From: Desertimonas flava
Lineage (GTDB): Bacteria; Actinomycetota; Acidimicrobiia; Acidimicrobiales; Ilumatobacteraceae
Length of the DNA: 64,000 nucleotides
NCBI RefSeq assembly: GCF_003426815.1
Contig: NZ_QKYK01000013.1
Location: 1-64,000, forward strand
Direction of reading: 5' to 3'
A model generated the notes under the pieces. The model searched no databases. It was not told where the DNA came from and worked only from the letters and a program-made list of their open reading frames with translations. The stretch's first letter is position 1. Each line of letters starts with the position of its first letter. The position numbers were made by a program, and so were the translations under genes. Below are positions 8,256 through 16,526 of the stretch, piece by piece.

Positions 8256-10019
8256 ATGGCGATCGTCGACGACGACATCGAGCGGCTCAAGGCGACCGTC
8301 TCGATCGTCGATGTGGTCGCCGAGATCGTCCAGCTGCGCAAGGTCGGCCGCAACCACGTCGGCCTCTGCCCGTTCCATGCCGAGAAGACCCCGTCGTTCA
8401 ACGTTCGCGAGGAGACGGGCCGCTATCGCTGCTTCGGCTGCGACAAGTCGGGCGATGCCTTCACGTTCGTGCAGGAGACCAAGCACGTCGACTTCGTCGG
8501 TGCCGTCGAGTACCTCGCCGCCAAGGTGGGCATGCAGATCAGCTACACCGACTCGGCGCAGTCGGCGCAGCGGGCCCGCCGCAAGCGTCTCGTGGAGGCG
8601 ATGGAGGGCGCGGTCGAGTGGTACCACCAGCGCCTGCTGACCGGCAGCGACGCCGGTCCGGCCCGCGGCTATCTGCGCAGCAGAGGGTTGACGGGCGACA
8701 TCGTGCGTCAGTTCAGGATCGGCTGGGCCCCCGACGACTGGGACGCCCTGTCCAAGGGCTCGGGCCTCGACGCCGAGCTGCTGCGCACGGTCGGGCTCGG
8801 CTTCACGAATCGCGTCGGGCGAATGCAGGACGCCCTGCGCGGCCGGATCGTGTTCCCGATCTTCAGCGACTCCGGTGAAGCGATCGCCGTCGGCGGCCGC
8901 ATCCTGCCCGGCTCCACCGATCCGGCCAAGTACAAGAACTCGCCGGAAACGCCGATCTACGCCAAGTCCAAGACGCTGTACGGCCTCAACTGGGCGAAGG
9001 CCGGCATCGCCGCCTCCGATCAGGCGGTGGTGTGTGAGGGGTACACCGACGTGATCGGCTTCCACCGGGCCGGCGTCGCCCGGGCGGTCGCCACGTGCGG
9101 GACGGCCTTCACCGAGGAGCACGTGCGCCTCCTCAAGCGCTACGCGAGCCGCGTGGTGCTCGCATTCGACGCCGACAACGCCGGCCAGGGTGCGGCCGAG
9201 CGCTTCTACGAGTGGGAGCAGCAGTACCAGGTGCAGGTGTCCGTGGCCCGGCTGCCCGACGGCAAGGACCCGGGCGAGCTCGCTCAGACCGACGAAGGGC
9301 GGGCGCTGCTCGCCGCAGCCGTCGCCGAGGCCGTGCCGTTCCTCGGCTTCCGGCTCGGCCGGGTGATCGACCGGGCGGTCGCCCGGACGCCCGAGGAGCG
9401 GGTTCGCCTCGCCGAGCGGGCGATGGCCGTGGTCAACGAGCACCCCAACGCAGAGGTCCGCAAGCTCTACGCCGGCGAGGTGGCGGCGCAGACCGGCATC
9501 GCGGCGTCCGACCTGGTGTCGATCGCCCAGCGCCGCCAGCGAGATCCCTCCGTCGAGATCCGCCGTCCACGGGCGTCGGTGGTGCGCGAGAACGCCGAGT
9601 TCGTGGCGATCGCCCTGCTCGCGCAGGATTGGAACTCGATCGCCAGCTGGCTGATCGAGGAGCTCTTCGCCGACGACGTCCTGCGCCGGTCGTTTCTGGC
9701 CCTGGCCGAGGCCGACGGCGATCTCGACGCGGCGATCGAGGATGCCGATCCGGACGCCAGGGAGGTGCTGGAGCGGGCCGCCGTCGCCGACTTCGACGTC
9801 GATCCCGACGTCGAGGCTCGCAACCTGATCGCCGCGGCGGCGCGCCGGGTGCTCGCCGCACCCATGGCAGGCCTCGATCCGGACCGGATCCGCGAGGACC
9901 GCGAGGCCCGCTTGCAGGTGGAAGAGCTGGGGAGTCAGATCAAAGGGGCAGAGGCCGCCGAGTGGTTGCTAGGTTGGCTCCATCGTCGAACTGGGCAACG
10001 ACTATCCGGGGGACGCTGA
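8256..10019 (+). CDS. dnaG: DNA primase
   Basis: Synthesises RNA primers at the replication fork. The 587-residue protein has the CHC2 zinc ribbon (Cys38, His41, Cys59, Cys62 in CPFH...CFGC), the catalytic core, the TOPRIM domain ([17 protein letters not shown], then [17 protein letters not shown] with the metal-binding Asp residues), and a C-terminal DnaB-interacting region. ATG at 8256 gives the canonical start ([19 protein letters not shown]). No good Shine-Dalgarno is seen. It precedes the principal sigma factor gene by 43 bp, the classic dnaG-rpoD arrangement of the macromolecular synthesis operon. Confidence 0.96.
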   Translation: MAIVDDDIERLKATVSIVDVVAEIVQLRKVGRNHVGLCPFHAEKTPSFNVREETGRYRCFGCDKSGDAFTFVQETKHVDFVGAVEYLAAKVGMQISYTDSAQSAQRARRKRLVEAMEGAVEWYHQRLLTGSDAGPARGYLRSRGLTGDIVRQFRIGWAPDDWDALSKGSGLDAELLRTVGLGFTNRVGRMQDALRGRIVFPIFSDSGEAIAVGGRILPGSTDPAKYKNSPETPIYAKSKTLYGLNWAKAGIAASDQAVVCEGYTDVIGFHRAGVARAVATCGTAFTEEHVRLLKRYASRVVLAFDADNAGQGAAERFYEWEQQYQVQVSVARLPDGKDPGELAQTDEGRALLAAAVAEAVPFLGFRLGRVIDRAVARTPEERVRLAERAMAVVNEHPNAEVRKLYAGEVAAQTGIAASDLVSIAQRRQRDPSVEIRRPRASVVRENAEFVAIALLAQDWNSIASWLIEELFADDVLRRSFLALAEADGDLDAAIEDADPDAREVLERAAVADFDVDPDVEARNLIAAAARRVLAAPMAGLDPDRIREDREARLQVEELGSQIKGAEAAEWLLGWLHRRTGQRLSGGR

Positions 10020-10062
10020 CACCACGGCGGAACCTCCTCGAAGGGATCTCGGCATCCCGGGC

Positions 10063-11301
10063 GTGGACGCGCTCGAGTGGGCCGAGCTGACGCAGCGCGG
10101 GCACTCGAACGGGGGAACCGTCCACGCCGAGGAGGTCGCCCTGGTACTGCGCGACGTCGAGCTCTCGGGCGAGGTCCTCGCCACCACGAGACGGGCGCTG
10201 CTCGACGTCGGGATCGCCGTCGACGAGGAGGTCGACGCCGACGACGAGGACGAGACGCCCGCCGATGGCCAGGCCGTCGAGGCGGTTCACACACCGTCGT
10301 TCCCCGCCTACGACGAGGGTGCCGACGAGCGCCTGCTCAGCCGGCGGCGGCGCAGCCGGGCCACCCGCCAGGCGCCCCGCGGCGACACGTCGACGGCGGA
10401 CGGTGTGCGCATGTACCTGCGCGAGATCGGTCAGGTCGACCTGCTCACCACCGAGGACGAGCGCCGGCTGGCCCAGCTCATCGAGGTCGGCCACCGCGCC
10501 GCGGCCCGCATCGACGCGGGTGGCATCGACGAGGCCGAGCGGCGGCAGCTCCTGCGCCAGATCCGCACCGGCGAGCGGGCCAAGAGCGAGCTCACGCAGG
10601 CCAACCTGCGGCTCGTCGTCTCCATCGCCAAGCGCTACTCGAATCGCGGCATGCAGCTCCTCGATCTCATCCAGGAGGGCAACCTCGGCCTCATGCGGGC
10701 GGTCGACAAGTTCGACCACACGAAGGGCTTCAAGTTCTCCACCTACGCCACGTGGTGGATCCGCCAGGCGATCACCCGCTCGATCGCCGACCAGGCGCGC
10801 ACCATCCGCATCCCGGTGCACATGGTCGAGCACATGAACCGGGTCATCCGGGCCAAGCGTCAGCTCCACCAGGAGCTCGAGCGCGAGCCGACGGTCGACG
10901 AGATCGCCGCCAACGTGCAGCTCGAGCCCGAGCGCGTCCGCGACCTGCTGCGCATCTCGATGGACCCCCTGTCGCTCGACTCGCCGGTCGGCGAGGAGGA
11001 CGAGTCCAACCTCGGCGACTTCATCGAGGACGCCACGGCCGACGGGCCCGCCGACATCGCCACCAGGCTGATGTTGTCGGAAGCGGTCGGCGACGTGCTC
11101 AACGAGCTGTCCGAGCGTGAGCAGGAGATCGTCCGGTTGCGGTTCGGACTCGACGGTGGCCAGGCCAAGACGCTCGAAGAGGTGGGCCGGGAGTTCGGGG
11201 TCACCCGCGAGCGCATCCGCCAGATCGAGGCCAAGACGCTCGCCAAGCTGCGCCACCCGCAGCGTTCGCAGCGCCTCCGCGAGTTCCTCGAGACCGAGTA
11301 A
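10063..11301 (+). CDS. sigA: Principal RNA polymerase sigma factor (sigma-70 group 1)
   Basis: Housekeeping sigma factor. Regions are evident in order: 1.2 ([22 protein letters not shown], about residue 110), 2.1-2.4 ([38 protein letters not shown]..., with [20 protein letters not shown] for -10 recognition), 3 ([13 protein letters not shown]...), and 4 ([41 protein letters not shown]) for -35 recognition. The first 100 residues are acidic and poorly conserved. The only standard start is the GTG at 10063; the frame continues to a stop at 9970 with just a CTG upstream, so the N-terminus is not completely certain. It lies directly after dnaG. Confidence 0.95.
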   Translation: MDALEWAELTQRGHSNGGTVHAEEVALVLRDVELSGEVLATTRRALLDVGIAVDEEVDADDEDETPADGQAVEAVHTPSFPAYDEGADERLLSRRRRSRATRQAPRGDTSTADGVRMYLREIGQVDLLTTEDERRLAQLIEVGHRAAARIDAGGIDEAERRQLLRQIRTGERAKSELTQANLRLVVSIAKRYSNRGMQLLDLIQEGNLGLMRAVDKFDHTKGFKFSTYATWWIRQAITRSIADQARTIRIPVHMVEHMNRVIRAKRQLHQELEREPTVDEIAANVQLEPERVRDLLRISMDPLSLDSPVGEEDESNLGDFIEDATADGPADIATRLMLSEAVGDVLNELSEREQEIVRLRFGLDGGQAKTLEEVGREFGVTRERIRQIEAKTLAKLRHPQRSQRLREFLETE

Positions 11302-11313
11302 CCGTCGCCGCGG

Positions 11314-11769
11314 TCAGCCGCGCAAGGCTGCGAGCACCTTGGCGACCCGGCTGTCCCGCGTGGCGTCGGTCTTGGCGCCGGTGATCGACTCGGCGTGGGC
11401 CCGCTGCTTGCTGTAGCTCAGCGCCTCCCAGATCCGCCTCGCGTCGTCGTCACGCTCCAACTCGGCGGCCAACCGCGGCGGCACCTCGACCGTGCGCGGT
11501 GCGTCGTCGACGTCGAGCCGCACCTCGACGATGTCCCCGGCGCCGCGGCCTGTGGCGGCACGCGTCTGGGCGTTGAATGAGAGCAGGAACTGCCCGCCCA
11601 TCGACGCGATGGTGTTCCGGTACCGGTAGCCGCCGTCGATGGTCACGACGACCGGCACCCGCTTGCCGCGCCCGAACGCCGCCACGACGTCGTCGGGCAC
11701 GACGATGCCGACGTTGTTGCCGCCGGCGGCCCACAGCGTCGTCTGGAAAGTCTGCGATGTCTCAGCCAT
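11314..11769 (-). CDS. YdeI/OmdA and DUF1905 family protein
   Basis: A 151-residue protein with an N-terminal DUF1905-like beta-rich domain (WAAGGNNVGIVVPDDVVAAFGRGKRVPVVVTIDGGYRYRNTIASMGG) and a C-terminal YdeI/OmdA-like helical segment (VEVPPRLAAELERDDDARRIWEALSYSKQRAHAESI). This family is called bacteriocin-protection or OmpD-associated, but no biochemical function is established. The ATG at 11769 (MAETSQTFQTTLWA) is preferred over the upstream start, which would add a non-conserved stretch. It converges with the sigma factor gene, with only 12 bp between the stops. Confidence 0.75.
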   Translation of the reverse strand: MAETSQTFQTTLWAAGGNNVGIVVPDDVVAAFGRGKRVPVVVTIDGGYRYRNTIASMGGQFLLSFNAQTRAATGRGAGDIVEVRLDVDDAPRTVEVPPRLAAELERDDDARRIWEALSYSKQRAHAESITGAKTDATRDSRVAKVLAALRG

Positions 11770-11858
11770 GCTCCAACGACGGTACGTCTCGTCCGGACTC
11801 ATCGCCGACGGCCCCGTAGGGCGGGAACTCCGTCACAACCCCTCGTCAAGATGGCGTC

Positions 11859-12512
11859 ATGGGATACCGCGGCAAGCTCGCCGAGCAGCAGCGAGCACGG
11901 GAGTTGAGAGCGCAGGCGTGGACGCTGCCCGACATCGCCGCCGAACTCGGCGTGTCGAAGTCGTCGGTGTCGAAGTGGGTGCGAGACGTCGACTTCACGC
12001 CCAACCCCCGCCGCCACAACTTCACCAAGGACAATCCGCATCCCTTGCAGATCGCCAAGGAGCGGGAGATCGAGCGCTACTTGAACGAGGGAGCAGCAGT
12101 CGTCGGGCGAATGACCGACCGGGAGTTCCTCCTCGTCGGTGCGGCGCTGTACGCAGGCGAAGGCTTCAAGACCGGAGCCAGCCTTGGTATGGCCAACACG
12201 AACCCCGCCATCTTGCTCGCGTTCGTCGCGTGGCTACGCCGATTCTTCGACATCGACGAGTGCCGGCTCCGCGTCCGGCTGTATCTCCACGACGGACTCG
12301 ACCTCGGCTCCGCCGTGGAGTTCTGGTCGCAACTGCTCGAGATTCCACGTCAGCAGTTTCTCAAGCCGTATCGAGCGGTCGCCGATGCGAGTCGCCGGCG
12401 AAGCAAGCATGTCAATGGGTGCCCAGCCGTCACATACTCGTCGAGTTCACAGTTCCGGCGTGCAATGGGCCTTGTTGAGGCGATAACGTCCGAAGTCGCC
12501 TTTCCGGGGTAG
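11859..12512 (+). CDS. HTH protein with LAGLIDADG-like C-terminal domain, running into tRNA-Asn
   Basis: A 217-residue protein. Residues about 8-45 form a helix-turn-helix (ELRAQAWTLPDIAAELGVSKSSVSKWVRDV). The rest resembles a single LAGLIDADG-type fold: FLLVGAALYAGEG looks like the signature helix, followed by a helix (NPAILLAFVAWLRRFF), strand (RLRVRLYLHDG), helix (AVEFWSQLLEI) and a C-terminal strand/helix. Related hypothetical proteins are widespread in Actinobacteria; no activity is known to me. The last residues (FPG) and the TAG stop lie within the first ten bases of tRNA-Asn, so the gene end is borrowed from the tRNA. This could reflect an integration or deletion event. Confidence 0.7.
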   Translation: MGYRGKLAEQQRARELRAQAWTLPDIAAELGVSKSSVSKWVRDVDFTPNPRRHNFTKDNPHPLQIAKEREIERYLNEGAAVVGRMTDREFLLVGAALYAGEGFKTGASLGMANTNPAILLAFVAWLRRFFDIDECRLRVRLYLHDGLDLGSAVEFWSQLLEIPRQQFLKPYRAVADASRRRSKHVNGCPAVTYSSSSQFRRAMGLVEAITSEVAFPG

Positions 12513-12578
12513 CTCAGCTGGCAGAGCACCGGCCTGTTAAGCCGATTGTCGTGGGTTCGAGCCCCACCCCCGGAGCCA
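12503..12578 (+). tRNA. tRNA-Asn (GTT)
   Basis: Folds as a cloverleaf: acceptor TCCGGGG / CCCCGGA (12503-12509 with 12568-12574), D-arm AGCTCAGCTGGCAGAGC, anticodon loop CTGTTAA (12534-12540) with GTT, T-arm GTGGG-TTCGAGC-CCCAC, discriminator G, and an encoded CCA at 12576-12578. The first anticodon-stem pair (12529/12545) is C-A, a small defect. The 5' end overlaps the stop codon of the upstream gene. Confidence 0.95.
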
Positions 12579-12586
12579 GAAGGACC

Positions 12587-12618
12587 ACGGGGTCCGCCGC
12601 AAATGCGGCGGACCCCGT
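12587..12618 (+). terminator. Perfect 15-bp hairpin after tRNA-Asn
   Basis: ACGGGGTCCGCCGCA (12587-12601) and its exact reverse complement (12604-12618) are separated by only AA, so the realistic fold has a 13-14-bp GC-rich stem and a small loop. It lies 8 bp after the encoded CCA and also faces the 3' end of the minus-strand gene at 12656, so it can serve both directions. Confidence 0.7.
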
Positions 12619-12655
12619 CTCCGTTCTCAGGGATCGGCAGGCTCGAGCGCCGTGG

Positions 12656-13006
12656 TCAGGCCGTCGTGTCGGCCAGGGTCTCGGCGTTGCGCAGGCCGAT
12701 GTCGATCGCCAAGTCGGTGAAGACCTCGGCCATCTCCGAGCGGTACCGCAGCTGCACCGTGCGGGGCGTGCCGGAGCGATTGAACACGCTGTTGGCATCG
12801 CGCTGTTCGACGCCGGCCGAGCGGGCCAGCTCGACGCGGAGCGCGGCCTCGGTGAAGAGCTCGTCATGGCCCGGATGGCTGGTGGCAAGCGTCGAGAGGG
12901 CGCCGAGCACGATCTCCTCGTCGATCGTGCCGGTGATCTCGCCGCGGTCGTTGGCGGCGAGCCCGATCGAGTTGGCGACGGCGATGACGTTCACGGTGTC
13001 TCTCAC
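12656..13006 (-). CDS. Hypothetical protein (116 aa)
   Basis: An unrecognised cytoplasmic protein with ordinary actinobacterial codon use. It begins VNVIAVANSIGLAANDRGEITGTIDEEIVLGALSTLATSHPGHDELFTEAALRVE in predicted strand-helix style and ends with a helical region (YRSEMAEVFTDLAIDIGLRNAETLADTTA). No signal peptide, membrane segment or catalytic motif is visible. Two GTG starts are possible (13006 or 12994); GAGAG upstream fits the second better. It is closed by the hairpin at 12587-12618. Confidence 0.55.
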   Translation of the reverse strand: MRDTVNVIAVANSIGLAANDRGEITGTIDEEIVLGALSTLATSHPGHDELFTEAALRVELARSAGVEQRDANSVFNRSGTPRTVQLRYRSEMAEVFTDLAIDIGLRNAETLADTTA

Positions 13007-13074
13007 TTCTGTCTGGATCTCGTGGGCGGCTGCCCACGCCTTCAGTACAACGCCGTATCACCTCAGGTCATTGC

Positions 13075-13512
13075 GTGACATCGATCACCCCTGCCGTCGC
13101 CTACCGTGGCATGGGTGATGCCACTCGAACGTCCGGATGTCTCACGTTGAACGGGGAAGGCGTGCGCCGCCACCACCTCCGCCTCCAGCACTGGCTCGCC
13201 GGCGGTGACCAGGCTGCTCTCGAGGAGTTCGTGGGCGCTCACGGCGAGGACTTCACGCTGGTCAGGAGCGACGGGGCCGTGCTGACCCGCGACCAAATGG
13301 TGGCCGCCCTGCGAGAGGTGGGCGGCAGCCAGCCCGATCTCGAGATCGACATCAGCGAGATCTCGTCGCCGACGGCGGGGGCCGTCCGCTTCCTCGAGCG
13401 CCACACGCGAGGCTCGAAGAGCGAGTTGCGCAGGGTGACGGCGCTGGTGGACGGCAACACGTGGCTCAGCGTGCACGAGACGACTGTCCGCTCCAGACGG
13501 GGAACCGCCTAG
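13075..13512 (+). CDS. Small NTF2/SnoaL-like hypothetical protein
   Basis: Up to 145 residues (GTG 13075), with a likelier start at ATG 13111 giving MGDATRTSGCLTLNGEG, or even GTG 13162. The body (LQHWLAGGDQAALEEFVGAHGEDFTLVRSDGAVLTRDQMVAALREV, then alternating strands ending DGNTWLSVHETTV) resembles the cone-shaped NTF2-like/DUF4440 proteins, whose roles are diverse. No catalytic residues can be assigned. The TAG stop (13510-13512) is made from the TA target and first base of the miniature element inserted here, so the original C-terminus may have been longer. The family call is inference from pattern only. Confidence 0.5.
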   Translation: MTSITPAVAYRGMGDATRTSGCLTLNGEGVRRHHLRLQHWLAGGDQAALEEFVGAHGEDFTLVRSDGAVLTRDQMVAALREVGGSQPDLEIDISEISSPTAGAVRFLERHTRGSKSELRRVTALVDGNTWLSVHETTVRSRRGTA

Positions 13513-13674
13513 TGGTCTGTCGCCGGATTGGTAAGGGTGTCTCGCTTGCTGGATCTCGCCGCTGGCTGCGTTGCTCGTCCTCGAAAGACTGGGTGTATTC
13601 CTTCGTCCTCGCGCCTTGCCAGCGACGAGCCCAGCGGCGCGATCGCACCCCACCAACTCGACGACAGACCACTA
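13510..13674. mobile_element. MITE-like element with 13-bp perfect terminal inverted repeats
   Basis: TAGTGGTCTGTCG (13510-13522) and CGACAGACCACTA (13662-13674) are perfect inverted repeats bounding 165 bp. Similarity continues imperfectly inward for about 15 more bases, and further in, GCCGCTGG is matched by the reverse complement of CCAGCGGC, so the element can form a long imperfect hairpin. The outer TA dinucleotides look like a TA target duplication as made by IS630/Tc1-mariner-type transposases. No coding capacity is visible inside. It begins exactly at the stop codon of the preceding gene and ends 14 bp before tRNA-Met. Confidence 0.75.
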
Positions 13675-13688
13675 GCGTTGCCCGTTCC

Positions 13689-13781
<93 letters not shown>

Positions 13782-13827
13782 CCCGCACAGCTCCACGCGG
13801 AGGCATCTCACCGAGCGTCGTCGAACC

Positions 13828-14547
13828 TCAGCCGGTGACGACGACGATGTCGACCATGCCGTTCATGAAGTGCGGGGCCCCGCCGTCCACCTCGGGCGGC
13901 GTCGACGACTCCTCCTGCATGGCGGCCATGAACTCGGCCGGATCGGCGCCCGTCGGGATGGAGCAGAGGACGAGGTAGCGGCCGGGATCGTCGAGACGCC
14001 CGTTGCCCACGGCGACGACCGGCTCGCCACCTTCGGGGGCGGCGACGATCACCAGGGCGGGCGGGCCGAGGGTCATCAGCTCCTCCATGCCACCGTCGAG
14101 GATCTCGTCGGCGCTGCGCTCGTCGCCTTCGGGCAGGCGCATGGCGACGAGCTCGTGGACCTCGGTCTCCGACGAGTTCTCGACGGTGATCTCGGTGCCG
14201 GCCTCGATCTCCTCAGGAAGGCCGCCGAAGTGGTAGTCGCCGAGCAGCACGGTGATGCTGTCGCCGCGCGGGACCGACGCGTCGCCGTCGTGGTTGGAGG
14301 GGCCGTGTCCGGACGTCTCCGAGCCGGGCGCTGACACCGCCGGTTCGGTGGCGGCAGCCTGCTCGGCGATCGTGCCGGTGGCGGCGTCGGCGGAGTGCTC
14401 GTCGTCGCCGCAGGCGGTGAGGAGGGTTGCGCCGGCGAGGGCGAACAGGGCCGCGGCCGTCGCGGTGCGGCGACGCCGGGGGCTGGCGCCCGTCTTGCCG
14501 CTGCGGCGGTCGGTCGCGTCGATCTGGGGTGCCGGGGTCTGGAACAT
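13828..14547 (-). CDS. Secreted lipoprotein, probable cupredoxin-like domain
   Basis: A 239-residue protein. After a basic N-terminus (SPRRRRTATAAA) comes a hydrophobic signal segment ending in the lipobox LLTAC, so Cys should be lipidated and the protein anchored outside the membrane. The mature part has a Gly/Ser/His linker (HGPSNHDGDAS), then ITVLLGDYHFGGLPEEIEAGTEITVENSSETEVHELVAMRLPEGD and a late CSIPTGADPAEF segment, which reads like a plastocyanin-type beta-sandwich (VNSSxxxHE, C...). The metal ligands are only partly conserved, so copper binding is uncertain. The ATG at 14547 has a CAGGAGG ribosome-binding site. Confidence 0.75.
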   Translation of the reverse strand: MFQTPAPQIDATDRRSGKTGASPRRRRTATAAALFALAGATLLTACGDDEHSADAATGTIAEQAAATEPAVSAPGSETSGHGPSNHDGDASVPRGDSITVLLGDYHFGGLPEEIEAGTEITVENSSETEVHELVAMRLPEGDERSADEILDGGMEELMTLGPPALVIVAAPEGGEPVVAVGNGRLDDPGRYLVLCSIPTGADPAEFMAAMQEESSTPPEVDGGAPHFMNGMVDIVVVTG

Positions 14548-14661
14548 TGGACATGCCTCCTGGTGAGGTACGACGTGGGTCGTCGATCTGATGAGCCCAC
14601 TGTCCACCGGCCGCCTTGTACGGTGCTTGCGGATCGCTTGCACCGCTCCAGCGGAGGTCGT

Positions 14662-16347
14662 TCAGCCCTCTGTGGAATCGCCCGAGGGATCGACGCGTGC
14701 CGACTCCAGCCACTCGGCGGCAGCTGCGGCGCGGTCGGCGCCCGGCTCGGCGACGGCCCGCAACTTGACCTTGTTGACCTTGGCGAGTGTGGAACGAGGC
14801 AGTTCGCGCACGACGTACACCTCACGGGGCACCTTGAAGTCGGCGAGGTCGTTGGCGCACGCGGCGATGACCTGCTCGGCAACCCGTTGTTCCGTGTCAC
14901 CATCGATGTCCCCGGCGACGGTGACGAAGGCGACCGGGACCTCGTCGAGCTTGGCGTCGCGACGACCGACGACGGCGGCCTCGCGGACGGCGCCGCTGGT
15001 CATGATGACCCGTTCGATCTCGGACGCCGCGACGTTCTCGGCGCCGACCTTGAGCATGTCCTTGGAACGGTCGGCAAAGGTGATGTAGCCGTCGGCGTGC
15101 ACGATGACGCGGTCGCCGGTGCGGAACCAGCCGTGATCGTCGAAGCTGTCGGCGGTGGCCTGCGGTTGATTGAGGTACTCGGCGAACATCGAGACGCCCG
15201 GTTCGCCGCGGAACAGCAGGTCACCCGTCTCCTCGGCCTCGACGGGGGTCACGCCGTCGTCGCGGACCACGGCGATGCCGTATTCGGGCGCCGGTCGGCC
15301 GATCGCCCCCGGCCGGTCGGGCGTGGTGGGGCTGCCGACGATGCCGTGGGAGATCGTCTCGGTCATGCCCCACCAGCCGATCGACTTCGTGCCGAGGACC
15401 GAGTCGACCGGCGTGTCGCAGATCGGACCGCCGAGCAATCGGTAGGAGTGGCCGGCGGGAACTTCTCCGGTGGCGCCGGTGAGCAGCGAGCGCAACGAGA
15501 GTCCGATCGTGGAAAGAAACGTGCAGCCATGCTCCATCGAGACGTCCCAGAAACGACTCGTGGACCACTTGGGCACCAGCACCATGCGCGCCCCGACCCA
15601 GAGCGCCGCCAGCATCGAGTACGAGAGGGCGTTGGCGTGGAACAGCGGCAGGTAGACGAGATGGCAGTCGTCGGCCCGCAGCCCTTCGTGAACGGCGTTG
15701 ATCCGAGCCCCCCAGAGGGCGTTGGCGTGGGTCCACACGACGCCTTTGGGTCGTGAGGTCGTCCCCGACGTGTATTGCACGCTCATCATGCGGGCAGGCT
15801 CGGCGTCGCGGGCCGGAAGCGACCCAGCGGAGCGGCCGGCGGCGAGCAGGGACCGGAACGGGTCACCGCCGCCCGTGACGTCGCTCTCCGTCCCGGCGTC
15901 GTGGTCGGTCACCGTCATCCACGACAGGCCAGGAGCGCTCGCCGCCACGAGATCGGCGTAGAGCGGTTGGGTGATCGCCCCGATGACGGCGCTGTCGTCG
16001 GCGAAGTAGGCGAGCTCATCACGGGCCGACCGCGTGTTGGTGGTGACAGCGGTGACGCCGAGGGCCGCGCAGGCGAGCCACGAGGTGACGAACTCCGGGC
16101 TGTTGTCGAGGTGGATGAGCACGCGATCGCCGGGAACGACGCCCCGAGCGGCGAGGCCGGCCGCCGCGGCCGAGGCGTCGGCGGCGATCGCGGCATACGT
16201 CCACGTGCGTCCGACGCCGTCGTACGGGTGCCATTCGAGGAACGCTGCGTCGGGCCGCCGGGCGACCCACAGTTCGAGCAGGGACCACACGTCGGTCCGG
16301 TGGCCGGTGGCGGGGATCGAGATCGGTGACTGCATCGGCGCTGGCAT
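14662..16347 (-). CDS. Acyl-CoA synthetase (AMP-binding)
   Basis: Activates a carboxylic acid to its acyl-CoA through an acyl-adenylate. The 561-residue protein has the AMP-binding P-loop MSVQYTSGTTSRPKGVVWTH, the acyl/adenine region WWGMTET, the hinge GDLLFRGEPG...GWFRTGDRVIVHADGYITFADRSKDMLKVGAENVAASEIE, and the C-terminal catalytic lysine in RSTLAKVNKVKLR. It resembles fadD/caiC-type carnitine- or crotonobetaine-CoA-ligase-like enzymes; the substrate cannot be told. Start at ATG 16347 or the next ATG at 16335; the frame upstream is antisense to the secreted-protein gene. It is 114 bp upstream of the lipoprotein gene on the same strand and divergent from the secreted TPGN protein. Confidence 0.9.
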   Translation of the reverse strand: MPAPMQSPISIPATGHRTDVWSLLELWVARRPDAAFLEWHPYDGVGRTWTYAAIAADASAAAAGLAARGVVPGDRVLIHLDNSPEFVTSWLACAALGVTAVTTNTRSARDELAYFADDSAVIGAITQPLYADLVAASAPGLSWMTVTDHDAGTESDVTGGGDPFRSLLAAGRSAGSLPARDAEPARMMSVQYTSGTTSRPKGVVWTHANALWGARINAVHEGLRADDCHLVYLPLFHANALSYSMLAALWVGARMVLVPKWSTSRFWDVSMEHGCTFLSTIGLSLRSLLTGATGEVPAGHSYRLLGGPICDTPVDSVLGTKSIGWWGMTETISHGIVGSPTTPDRPGAIGRPAPEYGIAVVRDDGVTPVEAEETGDLLFRGEPGVSMFAEYLNQPQATADSFDDHGWFRTGDRVIVHADGYITFADRSKDMLKVGAENVAASEIERVIMTSGAVREAAVVGRRDAKLDEVPVAFVTVAGDIDGDTEQRVAEQVIAACANDLADFKVPREVYVVRELPRSTLAKVNKVKLRAVAEPGADRAAAAAEWLESARVDPSGDSTEG

Positions 16348-16447
16348 GCACGCGTTGGTAGCAGGACCCGAAGCGGCGTTCGTCACCGAAGCGGTCGTTG
16401 TTCTCTGGCGAGCTGGCGAGGTGGTCGGAACGGTTCGTGTAACCGGT

Positions 16448-16461
16448 GGCCCCCGGGGGCC
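16448..16461. promoter_or_regulatory. 14-bp perfect palindrome in a divergent intergenic region
   Basis: GGCCCCCGGGGGCC lies in the 179-bp gap between the acyl-CoA synthetase start (16347) and the secreted-protein start (16527). It may be an operator or a chance GC palindrome. Nothing else stands out in this gap. Confidence 0.3.
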
Positions 16462-16526
16462 GTCGTGTGGGGAGTTACTCAGCGTTGACGCGCCATCGAC
16501 CCCACTCACGAAAGAACGAGATCCCC

